This document shows, in pieces, positions 1-14,100 of a stretch of 64,000 nucleotides of DNA. The stretch covers positions 1 through 64,000 of the forward strand of contig JAVYIG010006545.1 in assembly GCA_035222895.1 (NCBI GenBank), given 5' to 3'. The stretch is from Strongylocentrotus droebachiensis (taxonomy: Eukaryota; Echinodermata; Echinoidea; Camarodonta; Strongylocentrotidae). The notes beneath the pieces are model-generated. The model was not told the DNA's origin. It saw nothing but the letters and a program-made list of their open reading frames with translations, and did no database searches. Made by a program: the position numbers and the translations under genes. Position 1 is the stretch's first letter; every line of letters begins with the position of its first letter.

Positions 1-423
1 CGCTCGGGAGGGGGGGGGGGGGTTCATTCAGCCAAGGATTACCAGTCGAAAACGGTAAAATTAATGAGGCCCATCACCCACACCCCCTTAATGAGCGCGC
101 TTTTAAGTGATTCTCTTGCTTACTACCGCCCCTCCCTAAAATAAGATCCTAGCTCCGCGCCTGCATTAAAATATATAGCTATGATGATGACTAAATTGAA
201 GAAATAATTCGTATATTTATATCGTCGAGGAAAATGACCATTTTGCGCATATGCAAGTACTATAGATAGTCCATAGGAAAAGCAATTTAGCCTTCGGCCC
301 CAGGTTTATAGGGTTGAATTTGTAGATATTGGACATTATTTTTGTCGGTAATTGGTGGCTAGTTTTGTCGGTAATCGTTGGCCTCTACACCCCCCCACTG
401 AAAAAGGTCTAGCGACGCCCCTG
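1..423. other. Degenerate transposon remnants with hAT-like ends
   Basis: No coding potential was seen. A run of 13 G occupies 10-22. Two stretches resemble the right ends of hAT-like elements: 141-163 ends GCTCCGCGCCTG and about 403-423 ends GCGACGCCCCTG, both of the CAG...CTG type. The phrase TTTTGTCGGTAAT occurs twice near 340 and 364. No matching left ends were found, so these are solo or decayed ends. Confidence 0.3.
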
Positions 424-444
424 GTCAAGGGGGCGAAGCCTCCT

Positions 445-586
445 AAAGCTCAGGGATTTTAGGCATTTAATTACGATCAGGTGAGCATCCAGGGGCCCGC
501 CTAAGGGCCCCTTGTAGGGGGCCAAAGTGGTGGAAACCCCCGCAAACTCAGGGATTTTAGGTATTTAATTACGGTCAGATGAGCAT
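445..586 (+). repeat. Imperfect 44-bp direct repeat, spacing 98 bp
   Basis: The segment at 445-488 recurs at 543-586. Both contain CAGGGATTTTAGG, then ATTTAATTACG and GAGCAT, with a few substitutions. The spacer is G/C-rich (GGGGCCCGCCTAAGGGCCCC). This is probably part of an old tandem or transposon-derived block; no gene overlaps it. Confidence 0.6.
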
Positions 587-1679
587 ATTTTGATATCTCA
601 TATTTTGTGACACCTGGCAGGTTCTCTTCAACATATTTTTTTCACAAAAGTGAGGGGGCCGGGGGAGTGGGAGCTCGAGCCCCCCGATCCGCGGGCCTTG
701 GCAATCATGTAGGCTTCCAAATAAGCATATTTTGCCTGACTGGTAAATTTGGGAATTTTCACTAAACGCATACAAAAGGATAATTTACAAAAAAGTGAGA
801 AAAACGTTTGATGGGGGCAACTGCCCCCAACCTTCCATCAATACGCTAGTGCGAGGGACGAGGGAGCATAGTGAACGAGAGGGGCGAAGGTGACGGCACA
901 GACTACCCCTTCACAGGTTTTTTGAAGTTTTGTTGTATTACAAAATTACTTTCCCTAGCAAAACTATAGTATAAAACCAAGCAATATACCTTTTTTTTTT
1001 ACACTTCACTTTTACTTTGCTGGTAATTAGTCTGCAGTCCGTAGGGTTGTTAATATCAGTTTATTAGGTTAATTTTAGTATCAGCAAGGAGCTTGGGCAT
1101 GGATGGGGATTTCTATTTTCCACTCTAGGCCTTTGTCATATATCGCTATGGGAGTTGAAATGGCAAATATCAGCCTGGCAAATATATACACTTTGTTGTA
1201 GGTTACTCCAGGAGCAAGCGGAATATTCATTTTTGTAGCACTGCTCTCTTTCTATAACTCTTAATCTTGTAAACATGTAATCTGTGGTTACATGATACCA
1301 ATTGAATACAGATTTTCTACAATATTAACTTGTATGTTTTGAAGGATATTATGAGAGTGATGTTAGCAACCGAGCGAGAAGATTTTTTGCATTTGTATTA
1401 GTGTAAACGTTGTACTCTTGTATCCTCCAGAGCTTATAAGTGTGTTTTCAGTCTTTAGTCAGTATTTGCTATACATATTTTGTTGTGCGCACTTTTTTAG
1501 AATTTCCCGGGGGGGGGGGGGGGGGACGATCCCCTCCTTAACAAATTGAGGGGGAACGTGTCACATGCCTACAATTAATATAGGTTAACGCAGCCGCTGC
1601 TAGCTACACGCTCGAGTATGTACAACTTCAGCAATAAAAAAAATACCGCGAAGACTCTGTCTCCAGCCATTTATTTGAC
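587..1679. other. Non-coding stretch, no gene seen
   Basis: AT-rich sequence with a 17-G homopolymer at 1509-1525 and short G/C patches near 650-700 and 840-900. Open frames are short and lack family motifs. Nothing else can be supported. Confidence 0.5.
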
Positions 1680-2028
1680 TGATAGTGTGGTACGGTACGT
1701 CACTGAAACAGCTCCCGTATAGGATTTTTGTGCCAAAGTTGATTTTTGTGCATTTTTTGATTCATTGGGGTCCAAGCTATCAGAAATTGATGGGGTTCAA
1801 ATTTTCCCCGAAGACACCAAATTTCCCTATTGCGCGTTATATAAGCCATTTTGGCGCGCAATATGGACCCCCCCAGGAAATGAAGGAGGAGTCTGAAAAT
1901 TTGAACCCCATCATCTTTGGCCAATTGGGACCCTTTTGAAGCCAAAACAGCAACAAAACAAAACAAAACAAAACAAAAAAAAATTGGCAAAAAAATCCTA
2001 AGGGATTACATACCATACCGCACTATGA
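1680..2028. mobile_element. Fold-back (MITE-like) element, about 349 bp
   Basis: The two halves are imperfect inverted copies. The outer ends pair (GATAGTGTGGTACGGTA at 1681 with the complement of CCATACCGCACTATGA ending at 2028). A perfect 15-bp inner pair is GGGGTTCAAATTTTC (about 1793) with GAAAATTTGAACCCC (about 1895). ATTGCGCG pairs with CGCGCAAT near the centre at about 1845. No transposase is present, so this is a non-autonomous fold-back element. A 3-bp ACT flanks both ends but is too short to count as proof of a target duplication. Confidence 0.65.
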
Positions 2029-2469
2029 ACTGGCTAAACACTTGTGTAAAAAAAAATATGCGCATCAAGGGGGGCGACCACATTTACACAGTCACATGAC
2101 AGTGTCACGTGACACCAGCATAAGCACTTATAGAACACACGTACACACACACACATTCCTTACTCACACACAACACACAGAGACAAGGTATGTATTGTAG
2201 TCTAGAGAGGAAATCGTACGGTTTTGACAGTGGTCTCAGACCAAGTCCCTCTGCGGAATAAAATGTGACGCGTTAGTGGTACGGACAAAATTATCGCGGC
2301 TCTTTTTGCCTTTGGACCGAGTCCAATTTAGACCGGAACACTGCTCAAATTTCCAGGGGCCTTTTATTACCGTTGCCGAAAATTTATGGGATTTTTTTTC
2401 TTCTCACTTCTTTTCATGAGATGATTGTTACAATAATGATTTACTCTTGAAAGATGAAGTTTATATCTT
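2029..2469. other. Spacer before the satellite, no gene seen
   Basis: Contains a short CA-rich stretch at about 2140-2180. No open frame with recognisable motifs and no RNA gene were seen. Confidence 0.5.
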
Positions 2470-3884
2470 CTCAGAATCTGTATTGACCAATCAAAGAGTC
2501 GTATATAGATTCAGCATCTTTATTGACCAATCATAAGAGTCATGGAGATTCAGCATCTTTATTGAACAATCAAAAGGGTCATGGAGATTCAGCATCTTTA
2601 TTGATCTATCAAAAGAGTCATAGAGATTCATCATCTTTATTGACCAATCAAAAGAGTCATAGAGATTCAGCATCTTTATTGACCAATCATAAGAGTCATG
2701 GAGATTAAGCATCTTTATTGACCAATCAAAAGAGTCATAGAGATTCAGCATCTTTATTGACCAATAATAAGAGTCATGGAGATTAAGCATCTTTATTGAT
2801 CTATCAAAAGAGTCATATAGATTCAGCATCTTTATTGATCTATCAAAAGAGTCATAGAGATATAAGCATCTTTATTGACCAATCATAAGAGTCATAGAGA
2901 TTCAGCATCTTTATTGATCTATCAAAAGAGTCATGGGGATTCAGCATCTTTATTGATCTATCAAAAGAGTCATGGAGATTAAGGATCTTTATTGATCAAT
3001 CAAAAGAGTCATAGAGATTCAGCATCTTTATTGACCAATCATAAGAGTCATGGAGATTAAGCATCTTTATTGATCTATCAAAAGAGTCATAGAGATTCAG
3101 CATCTTTATTGACCAATCATAAGAGTCATGGAGATTCAGCATCTTTATTGATCTATCAAAAGAGTCATGGAGATTCATCATCTTTATTGACCAATCAAAA
3201 GAGTCATAGAGATTCAGCATCTTTATTGACCAATCATAAGAGTCATGGAGATTAAGCATCTTTATTGACCAATCAAAAGAGTCATAGAGATTCAGCATCT
3301 TTATTGACCAATCATAAGAGTCATGGAGATTCAGCATCTTTATTGATCTATCAAAAGAGTCATATAGATTCAGCATCTTTATTGATCTATCAAAAGAGTC
3401 ATGGAGATTCAGCATCTTTATTGATCTATCAAAAGAGTCATGGAGATTAAGCATCTTTATTGATCTATCAAAAGAGTCATATAGATTCAGCATCTTTATT
3501 GATCTATCAAAAGAGTCATGGAGATTCAGCATCTTTATTGACCAATCATAAGAGTCATAGAGATTCAGCATCTTTATTGATCTATCAAAAGAGTCATGGA
3601 GATTCAGCATCTTTATTGATCTATCAAAAGAGTCATGGAGATTAAGCATCTTTATTGATCAATCAAAAGAGTCATAGAGATTCAGCATCTTTATTGATCT
3701 ATCAAAAGAGTCATAGAGATATAAGCATCTTTATTGACCAATCATAAGAGTCATAGAGATTCAGCATCTTTATTGACCAATCATAAGAGTCATGGAGATT
3801 AAGCATCTTTATTGACCAATCAAAAGAGTCATAGAGATTCAGCATCTTTATTGACCAATAATAAGAGTCATGGAGATTAAGCAT

Positions 3885-6800
3885 CTTTATTGATCTATCA
3901 AAAGAGTCATGGAGATTCAGCATCTTTATTGATCTATCAAAAGAGTCATGGAGATTAAGCATCTTTATTGATCTATCAAAAGAGTCATATAGATTCAGCA
4001 TCTTTATTGATCTATCAAAAGAGTCATGGAGATTCAGCATCTTTATTGACCAATCATAAGAGTCATAGAGATTCAGCATCTTTATTGATCTATCAAAAGA
4101 GTCATGGAGATTCAGCATCTTTATTGATCTATCAAAAGAGTCATGGAGATTAAGCATCTTTATTGATCAATCAAAAGAGTCATAGAGATTCAGCATCTTT
4201 ATTGATCTATCAAAAGAGTCATAGAGATTCAGCATCTTTATTGATCTATCATAAGAGTCATAGAGATTCAGCATCTTTATTGATCTATCAAAAGAGTCAT
4301 AGAGATTCAGCATCTTTATTGACCAATCATAAGAGTCATAGAGATTCAGCATCTTTATTGATCTATCAAAAGAGTCATGGAGATTCAGCATCTTTATTGA
4401 TCTATCAAAAGAGTCATGGAGATTAAGCATCTTTATTGACCAATCAAAAGAGTCATAGAGATTCAGCATCTTTATTGACCAATCATAAGAGTAATGGAGA
4501 TTAAGCATCTTTATTGATCTATCAAAAGAGTCATATAGATTCAGCATCTTTATTGATCTATCAAAAGAGTCATAGAGATATAAGCATCTTTATTGACCAA
4601 TCATAAGAGTCATAGAGATTCAGCATCTTTATTGAACAATCAAAAGGGTCATGGAGATTCAGCATCTTTATTGACCAATCAAAAGAGTCATAGAGATTCA
4701 GCATCTTTATTGACCAATCATAAGAGTCATGGAGATTAAGCATCTTTATTGACCAATCAAAAGAGTCATAGAGATTCAGCATCTTTATTGACCAATAATA
4801 AGAGTCATGGAGATTAAGCATCTTTATTGATCTATCAAAAGAGTCATATAGATTCAGCATCTTTATTGATCTATCAAAAGAGTCATAGAGATATAAGCAT
4901 CTTTATTGACCAATCATAAGAGTCATAGAGATTCAGCATCTTTATTGATCTATCAAAAGAGTCATGGAGATTCAGCATCTTTATTGATCTATCAAAAGAG
5001 TCATGGAGATTAAGGATCTTTATTGATCAATCAAAAGAGTCATAGAGATTCAGCATCTTTATTGACCAATCATAAGAGTCATGGAGATTAAGCATCTTTA
5101 TTGATCTATCAAAAGAGTCATAGAGATTCAGCATCTTTATTGACCAATCATAAGAGTCATGGAGATTCAGCATCTTTATTGATCTATCAAAAGAGTCATG
5201 GAGATTCATCATCTTTATTGACCAATCATAAGAGTCATGGAGATTAAGCATCTTTATTGACCAATCAAAAGAGTCATAGAGATTCAGCATCTTTATTGAC
5301 CAATCATAAGAGTCATGGAGATTCAGCATCTTTATTGATCTATCAAAAGAGTCATATAGATTCAGCATCTTTATTGATCTATCAAAAGAGTCATGGAGAT
5401 TCAGCATCTTTATTGATCTATCAAAAGAGTCATGGAGATTAAGCATCTTTATTGATCTATCAAAAGAGTCATATAGATTCAGCATCTGTATTGATCTATC
5501 AAAAGAGTCATGGAGATTCAGCATCTTTATTGACCAATCATAAGAGTCATAGAGATTCAGCATCTTTATTGATCTATCAAAAGAGTCATGGAGATTCAGC
5601 ATCTTTATTGATCTATCAAAAGAGTCATGGAGATTAAGCATCTTTATTGATCAATCAAAAGAGTCATAGAGATTCAGCATCTTTATTGATCTATCAAAAG
5701 AGTCATAGAGATTCAGCATCTTTATTGATCTATCATAAGAGTCATAGAGATTCAGCATCTTTATTGATCTATCAAAAGAGTCATGGAGATTCAGCATCTT
5801 TATTGATCTATCAAAAGAGTCATGGAGATTAAGCATCTTTATTGATCTATCAAAAGAGTCATATAGATTCAGCATCTTTATTGATCTATCAAAAGAGTCA
5901 TGGAGATTCAGCATCTTTATTGACCAATCATAAGAGTCATAGAGATTCAGCATCTTTATTGATCTATCAAAAGAGTCATGGAGATTCAGCATCTTTATTG
6001 ATCTATCAAAAGAGTCATGGAGATTCAGCATCTTTATTGATCTATCAAAAGAGTCATGGAGATTCATCATCTTTATTGACCAATCAAAAGAGTCATAGAG
6101 ATATAAGCATCTTTATTGACCAATCATAAGAGTCATGGAGATTAAGCATCTTTATTGACCAATCAAAAGAGTCATAGAGATTCAGCATCTTTATTGACCA
6201 ATCATAAGAGTCATGGAGATTCAGCATCTTTATTGATCTATCAAAAGAGTCATATAGATTAAGCATCTTTATTGATCTATCAAAAGAGTCATGGAGATTC
6301 AGCATCTTTATTGATCTATCAAAAGAGTCATGGAGATTAAGCATCTTTATTGATCTATCAAAAGAGTCATATAGATTCAGCATCTTTATTGATCTATCAA
6401 AAGAGTCATGGAGATTCAGCATCTTTATTGACCAATCATAAGAGTCATAGAGATTCAGCATCTTTATTGATCTATCAAAAGAGTCATGGAGATTCAGCAT
6501 CTTTATTGATCTATCAAAAGAGTCATGGAGATTAAGCATCTTTATTGATCAATCAAAAGAGTCATAGAGATTCAGCATCTTTATTGATCTATCAAAAGAG
6601 TCATAGAGATTCAGCATCTTTATTGATCTATCATAAGAGTCATAGAGATTCAGCATCTTTATTGATCTATCAAAAGAGTCATAGAGATTCAGCATCTTTA
6701 TTGACCAATCATAAGAGTCATAGAGATTCAGCATCTTTATTGATCTATCAAAAGAGTCATGGAGATTCAGCATCTTTATTGATCTATCAAAAGAGTCATG

Positions 6801-8157
6801 GAGATTAAGCATCTTTATTGACCAATCAAAAGAGTCATAGAGATTCAGCATCTTTATTGACCAATCATAAGAGTAATGGAGATTAAGCATCTTTATTGAT
6901 CTATCAAAAGAGTCATATAGATTCAGCATCTTTATTGATCTATCAAAAGAGTCATAGAGATATAAGCATCTTTATTGACCAATCATAAGAGTCATAGAGA
7001 TTCAGCATCTTTATTGAACAATCAAAAGGGTCATGGAGATTCAGCATCTTTATTGACCAATCAAAAGAGTCATAGAGATTCAGCATCTTTATTGACCAAT
7101 CATAAGAGTCATGGAGATTAAGCATCTTTATTGACCAATCAAAAGAGTCATAGAGATTCAGCATCTTTATTGACCAATAATAAGAGTCATGGAGATTAAG
7201 CATCTTTATTGATCTATCAAAAGAGTCATATAGATTCAGCATCTTTATTGATCTATCAAAAGAGTCATAGAGATATAAGCATCTTTATTGACCAATCATA
7301 AGAGTCATAGAGATTCAGCATCTTTATTGATCTATCAAAAGAGTCATGGAGATTCAGCATCTTTATTGATCTATCAAAAGAGTCATGGAGATTAAGGATC
7401 TTTATTGATCAATCAAAAGAGTCATAGAGATTCAGCATCTTTATTGACCAATCATAAGAGTCATGGAGATTAAGCATCTTTATTGATCTATCAAAAGAGT
7501 CATAGAGATTCAGCATCTTTATTGACCAATCATAAGAGTCATGGAGATTCAGCATCTTTATTGATCTATCAAAAGAGTCATGGAGATTCATCATCTTTAT
7601 TGACCAATCATAAGAGTCATGGAGATTAAGCATCTTTATTGACCAATCAAAAGAGTCATAGAGATTCAGCATCTTTATTGACCAATCATAAGAGTCATGG
7701 AGATTCAGCATCTTTATTGATCTATCAAAAGAGTCATATAGATTCAGCATCTTTATTGATCTATCAAAAGAGTCATGGAGATTCAGCATCTTTATTGATC
7801 TATCAAAAGAGTCATGGAGATTAAGCATCTTTATTGATCTATCAAAAGAGTCATATAGATTCAGCATCTGTATTGATCTATCAAAAGAGTCATGGAGATT
7901 CAGCATCTTTATTGACCAATCATAAGAGTCATAGAGATTCAGCATCTTTATTGATCTATCAAAAGAGTCATGGAGATTCAGCATCTTTATTGATCTATCA
8001 AAAGAGTCATGGAGATTAAGCATCTTTATTGATCAATCAAAAGAGTCATAGAGATTCAGCATCTTTATTGATCTATCAAAAGAGTCATAGAGATTCAGCA
8101 TCTTTATTGATCTATCATAAGAGTCATAGAGATTCAGCATCTTTATTGATCTATCAA
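3885..8157. repeat. Higher-order repeat with 2382-bp offset inside the satellite
   Basis: The order of unit variants in about 3885-5775 is repeated in about 6267-8157, an offset of 2382 bp (61 units plus 3 bases from 40-bp units). Identical marker units include the GGGTCATGG variant and the ATATAAG links. About 490 bp between the copies does not match. Boundaries were read from variant order and are approximate. Confidence 0.7.
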
Positions 8158-11100
8158 AAGAGTCATAGAGATTCAGCATCTTTATTGACCAATCATAAGA
8201 GTCATAGAGATTCAGCATCTTTATTGATCTATCAAAAGAGTCATGGAGATTCAGCATCTTTATTGATCTATCAAAAGAGTCATGGAGATTAAGCATCTTT
8301 ATTGATCAATCAAAAGAGTCATAGAGATTCAGCATCTTTATTGACCAATCATAAGAGTCATGGAGATTAAGCATCTTTATTGATCTATCAAAAGAGTCAT
8401 GGAGATTCAGCATCTTTATTTATCTATCAAAAGAGTCATAGAGATTCAGCATCTTTATTGATCTATCAAAAGAGTCATAGAGATTCATCATCTTTATTGA
8501 TCTATCATAAGAGTCATAGAGATTCAGCATCTTTATTGATCTATCATAAGAGTCATAGAGATTCAGCATCTTTATTGATCTATCAAAAGAGTCATAGAGA
8601 TTCAGCATCTTTATTGACCAATAATAAGAGTCATGGAGATTAAGCATCTTTATTGATCTATCAAAAGAGTCATATAGATTCAGCATCTTTATTGATCTAT
8701 CAAAAGAGTCATAGAGATATAAGCATCTTTATTGACCAATCATAAGAGTCATAGAGATTCAGCATCTTTATTGATCTATCAAAAGAGTCATGGAGATTCA
8801 GCATCTTTATTGATCTATCAAAAGAGTCATAGAGATTCAGCATCTTTATTGACCAATAATAAGAGTCATGGAGATTAAGCATCTTTATTGATCTATCAAA
8901 AGAGTCATATAGATTCAGCATCTTTATTGATCTATCAAAAGAGTCATAGAGATATAAGCATCTTTATTGACCAATCATAAGAGTCATAGAGATTCAGCAT
9001 CTTTATTGATCTATCAAAAGAGTCATGGAGATTCAGCATCTTTATTGATCTATCAAAAGAGTCATGGAGATTAAGGATCTTTATTGATCAATCAAAAGAG
9101 TCATAGAGATTCAGCATCTTTATTGACCAATCATAAGAGTCATGGAGATTAAGCATCTTTATTGATCTATCAAAAGAGTCATAGAGATTCAGCATCTTTA
9201 TTGACCAATCATAAGAGTCATGGAGATTCAGCATCTTTATTGATCTATCAAAAGAGTCATGGAGATTCATCATCTTTATTGACCAATCATAAGAGTCATG
9301 GAGATTAAGCATCTTTATTGACCAATCAAAAGAGTCATAGAGATTCAGCATCTTTATTGACCAATCATAAGAGTCATGGAGATTCAGCATCTTTATTGAT
9401 CTATCAAAAGAGTCATATAGATTCAGCATCTTTATTGATCTATCAAAAGAGTCATGGAGATTCAGCATCTTTATTGATCTATCAAAAGAGTCATGGAGAT
9501 TAAGCATCTTTATTGATCTATCAAAAGAGTCATATAGATTCAGCATCTTTATTGACCAATCATAAGAGTCATAGAGATTCAGCATCTTTATTGATCTATC
9601 AAAAGAGTCATGGAGATTCAGCATCTTTATTGATCTATCAAAAGAGTCATGGAGATTAAGCATCTTTATTGATCAATCAAAAGAGTCATAGAGATTCAGC
9701 ATCTTTATTGATCTATCAAAAGAGTCATAGAGATTCAGCATCTTTATTGATCTATCATAAGAGTCATAGAGATTCAGCATCTTTATTGATCTATCAAAAG
9801 AGTCATAGAGATTCAGCATCTTTATTGACCAATCATAAGAGTCATAGAGATTCAGCATCTTTATTGATCTATCAAAAGAGTCATGGAGATTCAGCATCTT
9901 TATTGATCTATCAAAAGAGTCATGGAGATTAAGCATCTTTATTGATCAATCAAAAGAGTCATAGAGATTCAGCATCTTTATTGACCAATCATAAGAGTCA
10001 TGGAGATTAAGCATCTTTATTGATCTATCAAAAGAGTCATAGAGATTCAGCATCTTTATTGACCAATCATAAGAGTCATGGAGATTAAGCATCTTTATTG
10101 ATCTATCAAAAGAGTCATATAGATTCAGCATCTTTATTGATCTATCAAAAGAGTCATGGAGATTCAGCATCTTTATTTATCTATCAAAAGAGTCATAGAG
10201 ATTCAGCATCTTTATTGATCTATCAAAAGAGTCATAGAGATTCATCATCTTTATTGATCTATCATAAGAGTCATAGAGATTCAGCATCTTTATTGATCTA
10301 TCATAAGAGTCATAGAGATTCAGCATCTTTATTGATCTATCAAAAGAGTCATAGAGATTCAGCATCTTTATTGACCAATAATAAGAGTCATGGAGATTAA
10401 GCATCTTTATTGATCTATCAAAAGTGTCATATAGATTCAGCATCTTTATTGATCTATCAAAAGAGTCATAGAGATATAAGCATCTTTATTGACCAATCAT
10501 AAGAGTCATAGAGATTCAGCATCTTTATTGATCTATCAAAAGAGTCATGGAGATTCAGCATCTTTATTGATCTATCAAAAGAGTCATAGAGATTCAGCAT
10601 CTTTATTGACCAATAATAAGAGTCATGGAGATTAAGCATCTTTATTGATCTATCAAAAGAGTCATATAGATTCAGCATCTTTATTGATCTATCAAAAGAG
10701 TCATAGAGATATAAGCATCTTTATTGACCAATCATAAGAGTCATAGAGATTCAGCATCTTTATTGATCTATCAAAAGAGTCATGGAGATTCAGCATCTTT
10801 ATTGATCTATCAAAAGAGTCATGGAGATTAAGGATCTTTATTGATCAATCAAAAGAGTCATAGAGATTCAGCATCTTTATTGACCAATCATAAGAGTCAT
10901 GGAGATTAAGCATCTTTATTGATCTATCAAAAGAGTCATAGAGATTCAGCATCTTTATTGACCAATCATAAGAGTCATGGAGATTCAGCATCTTTATTGA
11001 TCTATCAAAAGAGTCATGGAGATTCATCATCTTTATTGACCAATCATAAGAGTCATGGAGATTAAGCATCTTTATTGACCAATCAAAAGAGTCATAGAGA

Positions 11101-14100
11101 TTCAGCATCTTTATTGACCAATCATAAGAGTCATGGAGATTCAGCATCTTTATTGATCTATCAAAAGAGTCATATAGATTCAGCATCTTTATTGATCTAT
11201 CAAAAGAGTCATGGAGATTCAGCATCTTTATTGATCTATCAAAAGAGTCATGGAGATTAAGCATCTTTATTGATCTATCAAAAGAGTCATATAGATTCAG
11301 CATCTTTATTGACCAATCATAAGAGTCATAGAGATTCAGCATCTTTATTGATCTATCAAAAGAGTCATGGAGATTCAGCATCTTTATTGATCTATCAAAA
11401 GAGTCATGGAGATTAAGCATCTTTATTGATCAATCAAAAGAGTCATAGAGATTCAGCATCTTTATTGATCTATCAAAAGAGTCATAGAGATTCAGCATCT
11501 TTATTGATCTATCATAAGAGTCATAGAGATTCAGCATCTTTATTGATCTATCAAAAGAGTCATAGAGATTCAGCATCTTTATTGACCAATCATAAGAGTC
11601 ATAGAGATTCAGCATCTTTATTGATCTATCAAAAGAGTCATGGAGATTCAGCATCTTTATTGATCTATCAAAAGAGTCATGGAGATTAAGCATCTTTATT
11701 GATCAATCAAAAGAGTCATAGAGATTCAGCATCTTTATTGACCAATCATAAGAGTCATGGAGATTAAGCATCTTTATTGATCTATCAAAAGAGTCATAGA
11801 GATTCAGCATCTTTATTGACCAATCATAAGAGTCATGGAGATTAAGCATCTTTATTGATCTATCAAAAGAGTCATATAGATTCAGCATCTTTATTGATCT
11901 ATCAAAAGAGTCATGGAGATTCAGCATCTTTATTTATCTATCAAAAGAGTCATAGAGATTCAGCATCTTTATTGATCTATCAAAAGAGTCATAGAGATTC
12001 ATCATCTTTATTGATCTATCATAAGAGTCATAGAGATTCAGCATCTTTATTGATCTATCATAAGAGTCATAGAGATTCAGCATCTTTATTGATCTATCAA
12101 AAGAGTCATAGAGATTCAGCATCTTTATTGACCAATCAAAAGAGTCATAGAGATTCAGCATCTTTATTGATCTATCAAAAGAGTCATGTAGATTCAGCAT
12201 CTTTATTTATCTATCAAAAGAGTCATAGAGATTCAGCATCTTTATTGATCTATCAAAAGAGTCATATAGATTAAGCATCTTTATTGATCTATCAAAAGAG
12301 TCATGGAGATTCAGCATCTTTATTGATCTATCAAAAGAGTCATGGAGATTAAGCATCTTTATTGATCTATCAAAAGAGTCATATAGATTCAGCATCTTTA
12401 TTGATCTATCAAAAGAGTCATGGAGATTCAGCATCTTTATTGACCAATCATAAGAGTCATAGAGATTCAGCATCTTTATTGATCTATCAAAAGAGTCATG
12501 GAGATTCAGCATCTTTATTGATCTATCAAAAGAGTCATGGAGATTAAGCATCTTTATTGATCAATCAAAAGAGTCATAGAGATTCAGCATCTTTATTGAT
12601 CTATCAAAAGAGTCATAGAGATTCAGCATCTTTATTGATCTATCATAAGAGTCATAGAGATTCAGCATCTTTATTGATCTATCAAAAGAGTCATAGAGAT
12701 TCAGCATCTTTATTGACCAATCATAAGAGTCATAGAGATTCAGCATCTTTATTGATCTATCAAAAGAGTCATGGAGATTCAGCATCTTTATTGATCTATC
12801 AAAAGAGTCATGGAGATTAAGCATCTTTATTGACCAATCAAAAGAGTCATAGAGATTCAGCATCTTTATTGACCAATCATAAGAGTAATGGAGATTAAGC
12901 ATCTTTATTGATCTATCAAAAGAGTCATATAGATTCAGCATCTTTATTGATCTATCAAAAGAGTCATAGAGATATAAGCATCTTTATTGACCAATCATAA
13001 GAGTCATAGAGATTCAGCATCTTTATTGAACAATCAAAAGGGTCATGGAGATTCAGCATCTTTATTGACCAATCAAAAGAGTCATAGAGATTCAGCATCT
13101 TTATTGACCAATCATAAGAGTCATGGAGATTAAGCATCTTTATTGACCAATCAAAAGAGTCATAGAGATTCAGCATCTTTATTGACCAATAATAAGAGTC
13201 ATGGAGATTAAGCATCTTTATTGATCTATCAAAAGAGTCATATAGATTCAGCATCTTTATTGATCTATCAAAAGAGTCATAGAGATATAAGCATCTTTAT
13301 TGACCAATCATAAGAGTCATAGAGATTCAGCATCTTTATTGATCTATCAAAAGAGTCATGGAGATTCAGCATCTTTATTGATCTATCAAAAGAGTCATGG
13401 AGATTAAGGATCTTTATTGATCAATCAAAAGAGTCATAGAGATTCAGCATCTTTATTGACCAATCATAAGAGTCATGGAGATTAAGCATCTTTATTGATC
13501 TATCAAAAGAGTCATAGAGATTCAGCATCTTTATTGACCAATCATAAGAGTCATGGAGATTCAGCATCTTTATTGATCTATCAAAAGAGTCATGGAGATT
13601 CATCATCTTTATTGACCAATCATAAGAGTCATGGAGATTAAGCATCTTTATTGACCAATCAAAAGAGTCATAGAGATTCAGCATCTTTATTGACCAATCA
13701 TAAGAGTCATGGAGATTCAGCATCTTTATTGATCTATCAAAAGAGTCATATAGATTCAGCATCTTTATTGATCTATCAAAAGAGTCATGGAGATTCAGCA
13801 TCTTTATTGATCTATCAAAAGAGTCATGGAGATTAAGCATCTTTATTGATCTATCAAAAGAGTCATATAGATTCAGCATCTGTATTGATCTATCAAAAGA
13901 GTCATGGAGATTCAGCATCTTTATTGACCAATCATAAGAGTCATAGAGATTCAGCATCTTTATTGATCTATCAAAAGAGTCATGGAGATTCAGCATCTTT
14001 ATTGATCTATCAAAAGAGTCATGGAGATTAAGCATCTTTATTGATCAATCAAAAGAGTCATAGAGATTCAGCATCTTTATTGATCTATCAAAAGAGTCAT

